31,874 bases of DNA from Deltaproteobacteria bacterium (lineage in GTDB: Bacteria > Desulfobacterota > Desulfobacteria > Desulfobacterales > JAUVGT01), in NCBI GenBank assembly GCA_030593645.1, contig JAUVGT010000003.1, positions 1-31,874 of the forward strand, written 5' to 3'. This document shows positions 31,737-31,874 of this stretch, one piece after another; position 1 is the stretch's first letter, and every line of letters starts with the position of its first letter. Made by a program: the position numbers and the translations under genes. The notes below the pieces were generated by a model, which was not told the DNA's origin, made no database searches, and saw only the letters and a program-made list of their open reading frames with translations.

Positions 31737-31874
31737 ATGGATAATACCAACCCTGAAATACCCGATTTTGTTCATCTTCACTTACATACCCAATACAGTC
31801 TATTAGATGGTGCGATCAGGATCGATGATCTTTTGAAGCGAACAGCCGATTTCAATATGAACTCGGTTGCCATT
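31737..31874 (+). CDS. dnaE: DNA polymerase III alpha subunit, N-terminal fragment (cut by window end)
   Basis: The 46 codons before the window end begin MDNTNPEIPDFVHLHLHTQY and continue SLLDGAIRIDDLLKRTADFN. This is the PHP domain start of the replicative polymerase: HLHLHTQYSLLDGA with the metal-binding His pair. The protein is about 1,150 residues in the family, so nearly all is outside the window. The gap from guaB carries a short AGTGAAAAGTGAA-like direct repeat near 31686-31711. The Shine-Dalgarno (GGAACC, 31724) is weak. Confidence 0.9.
   Translation, partial: MDNTNPEIPDFVHLHLHTQYSLLDGAIRIDDLLKRTADFNMNSVAI

Overview
The window looks like a chromosomal segment of a moderate-to-low-GC anaerobic Desulfobacterota bacterium, most likely a Desulfobacterales-type lineage. 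The pointers are a four-subunit ferredoxin-dependent 2-oxoacid oxidoreductase of the VorB type, plant-type DapB, two large PlsB-type acyltransferases, the guaB-dnaE neighbourhood and several short dispersed palindromic repeats. The taxon is an inference. No rRNA, tRNA, CRISPR array or transposase gene was seen.

Left part (1-9 kb): alaS is followed 2 bp later by a gene with a zinc-finger / degenerate-Toprim / DnaB-like ATPase layout (a primase-helicase-like protein), then a TPR lipoprotein. Convergent to these is a minus-strand block: a bifunctional sugar-1-phosphate nucleotidyltransferase fused to an AmgK-like sugar kinase, then mreB, then dapB. A good promoter and a leader hairpin precede mreB.

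Middle part (9-18 kb): two plsB-like genes of the same total codon count (879) lie in the same orientation and flank a plus-strand operon of ABC ATPase, ABC permease and an exported START-like protein. The copy at 15336-17975 is intact. The copy at 9011-11650 is interrupted by one in-frame TAA directly after the last acyltransferase motif.

Right part (18-31.9 kb): a small membrane protein with a charged coiled-coil tail; a minus-strand pair of a GH171/NamZ-like (DUF1343) protein and an RNase H with an N-terminal extension; a P-loop ATPase followed by a complete 2-oxoacid:ferredoxin oxidoreductase (delta, alpha, beta, gamma); cmk, rpsA and sppA; a uridine-kinase-like protein; a YciO/Sua5-family protein; guaB; and the first 46 codons of dnaE, cut by the window end.

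Two functional threads stand out. One is cell-wall recycling and shape: a MurU-AmgK-like fusion, a NamZ-like muramidase, MreB and DapB in one window. The other is envelope lipid handling: duplicated PlsB around an ABC/START operon. Intergenic regions carry at least four families of short dispersed repeats, including a roughly 137-bp palindromic MITE-like element in several complete or partial copies. I did not find a clear, wholly new multi-gene system; the strongest leads are the interrupted plsB copy, the nucleotidyltransferase-kinase fusion, the helicase-primase-like gene and the palindromic repeat family.
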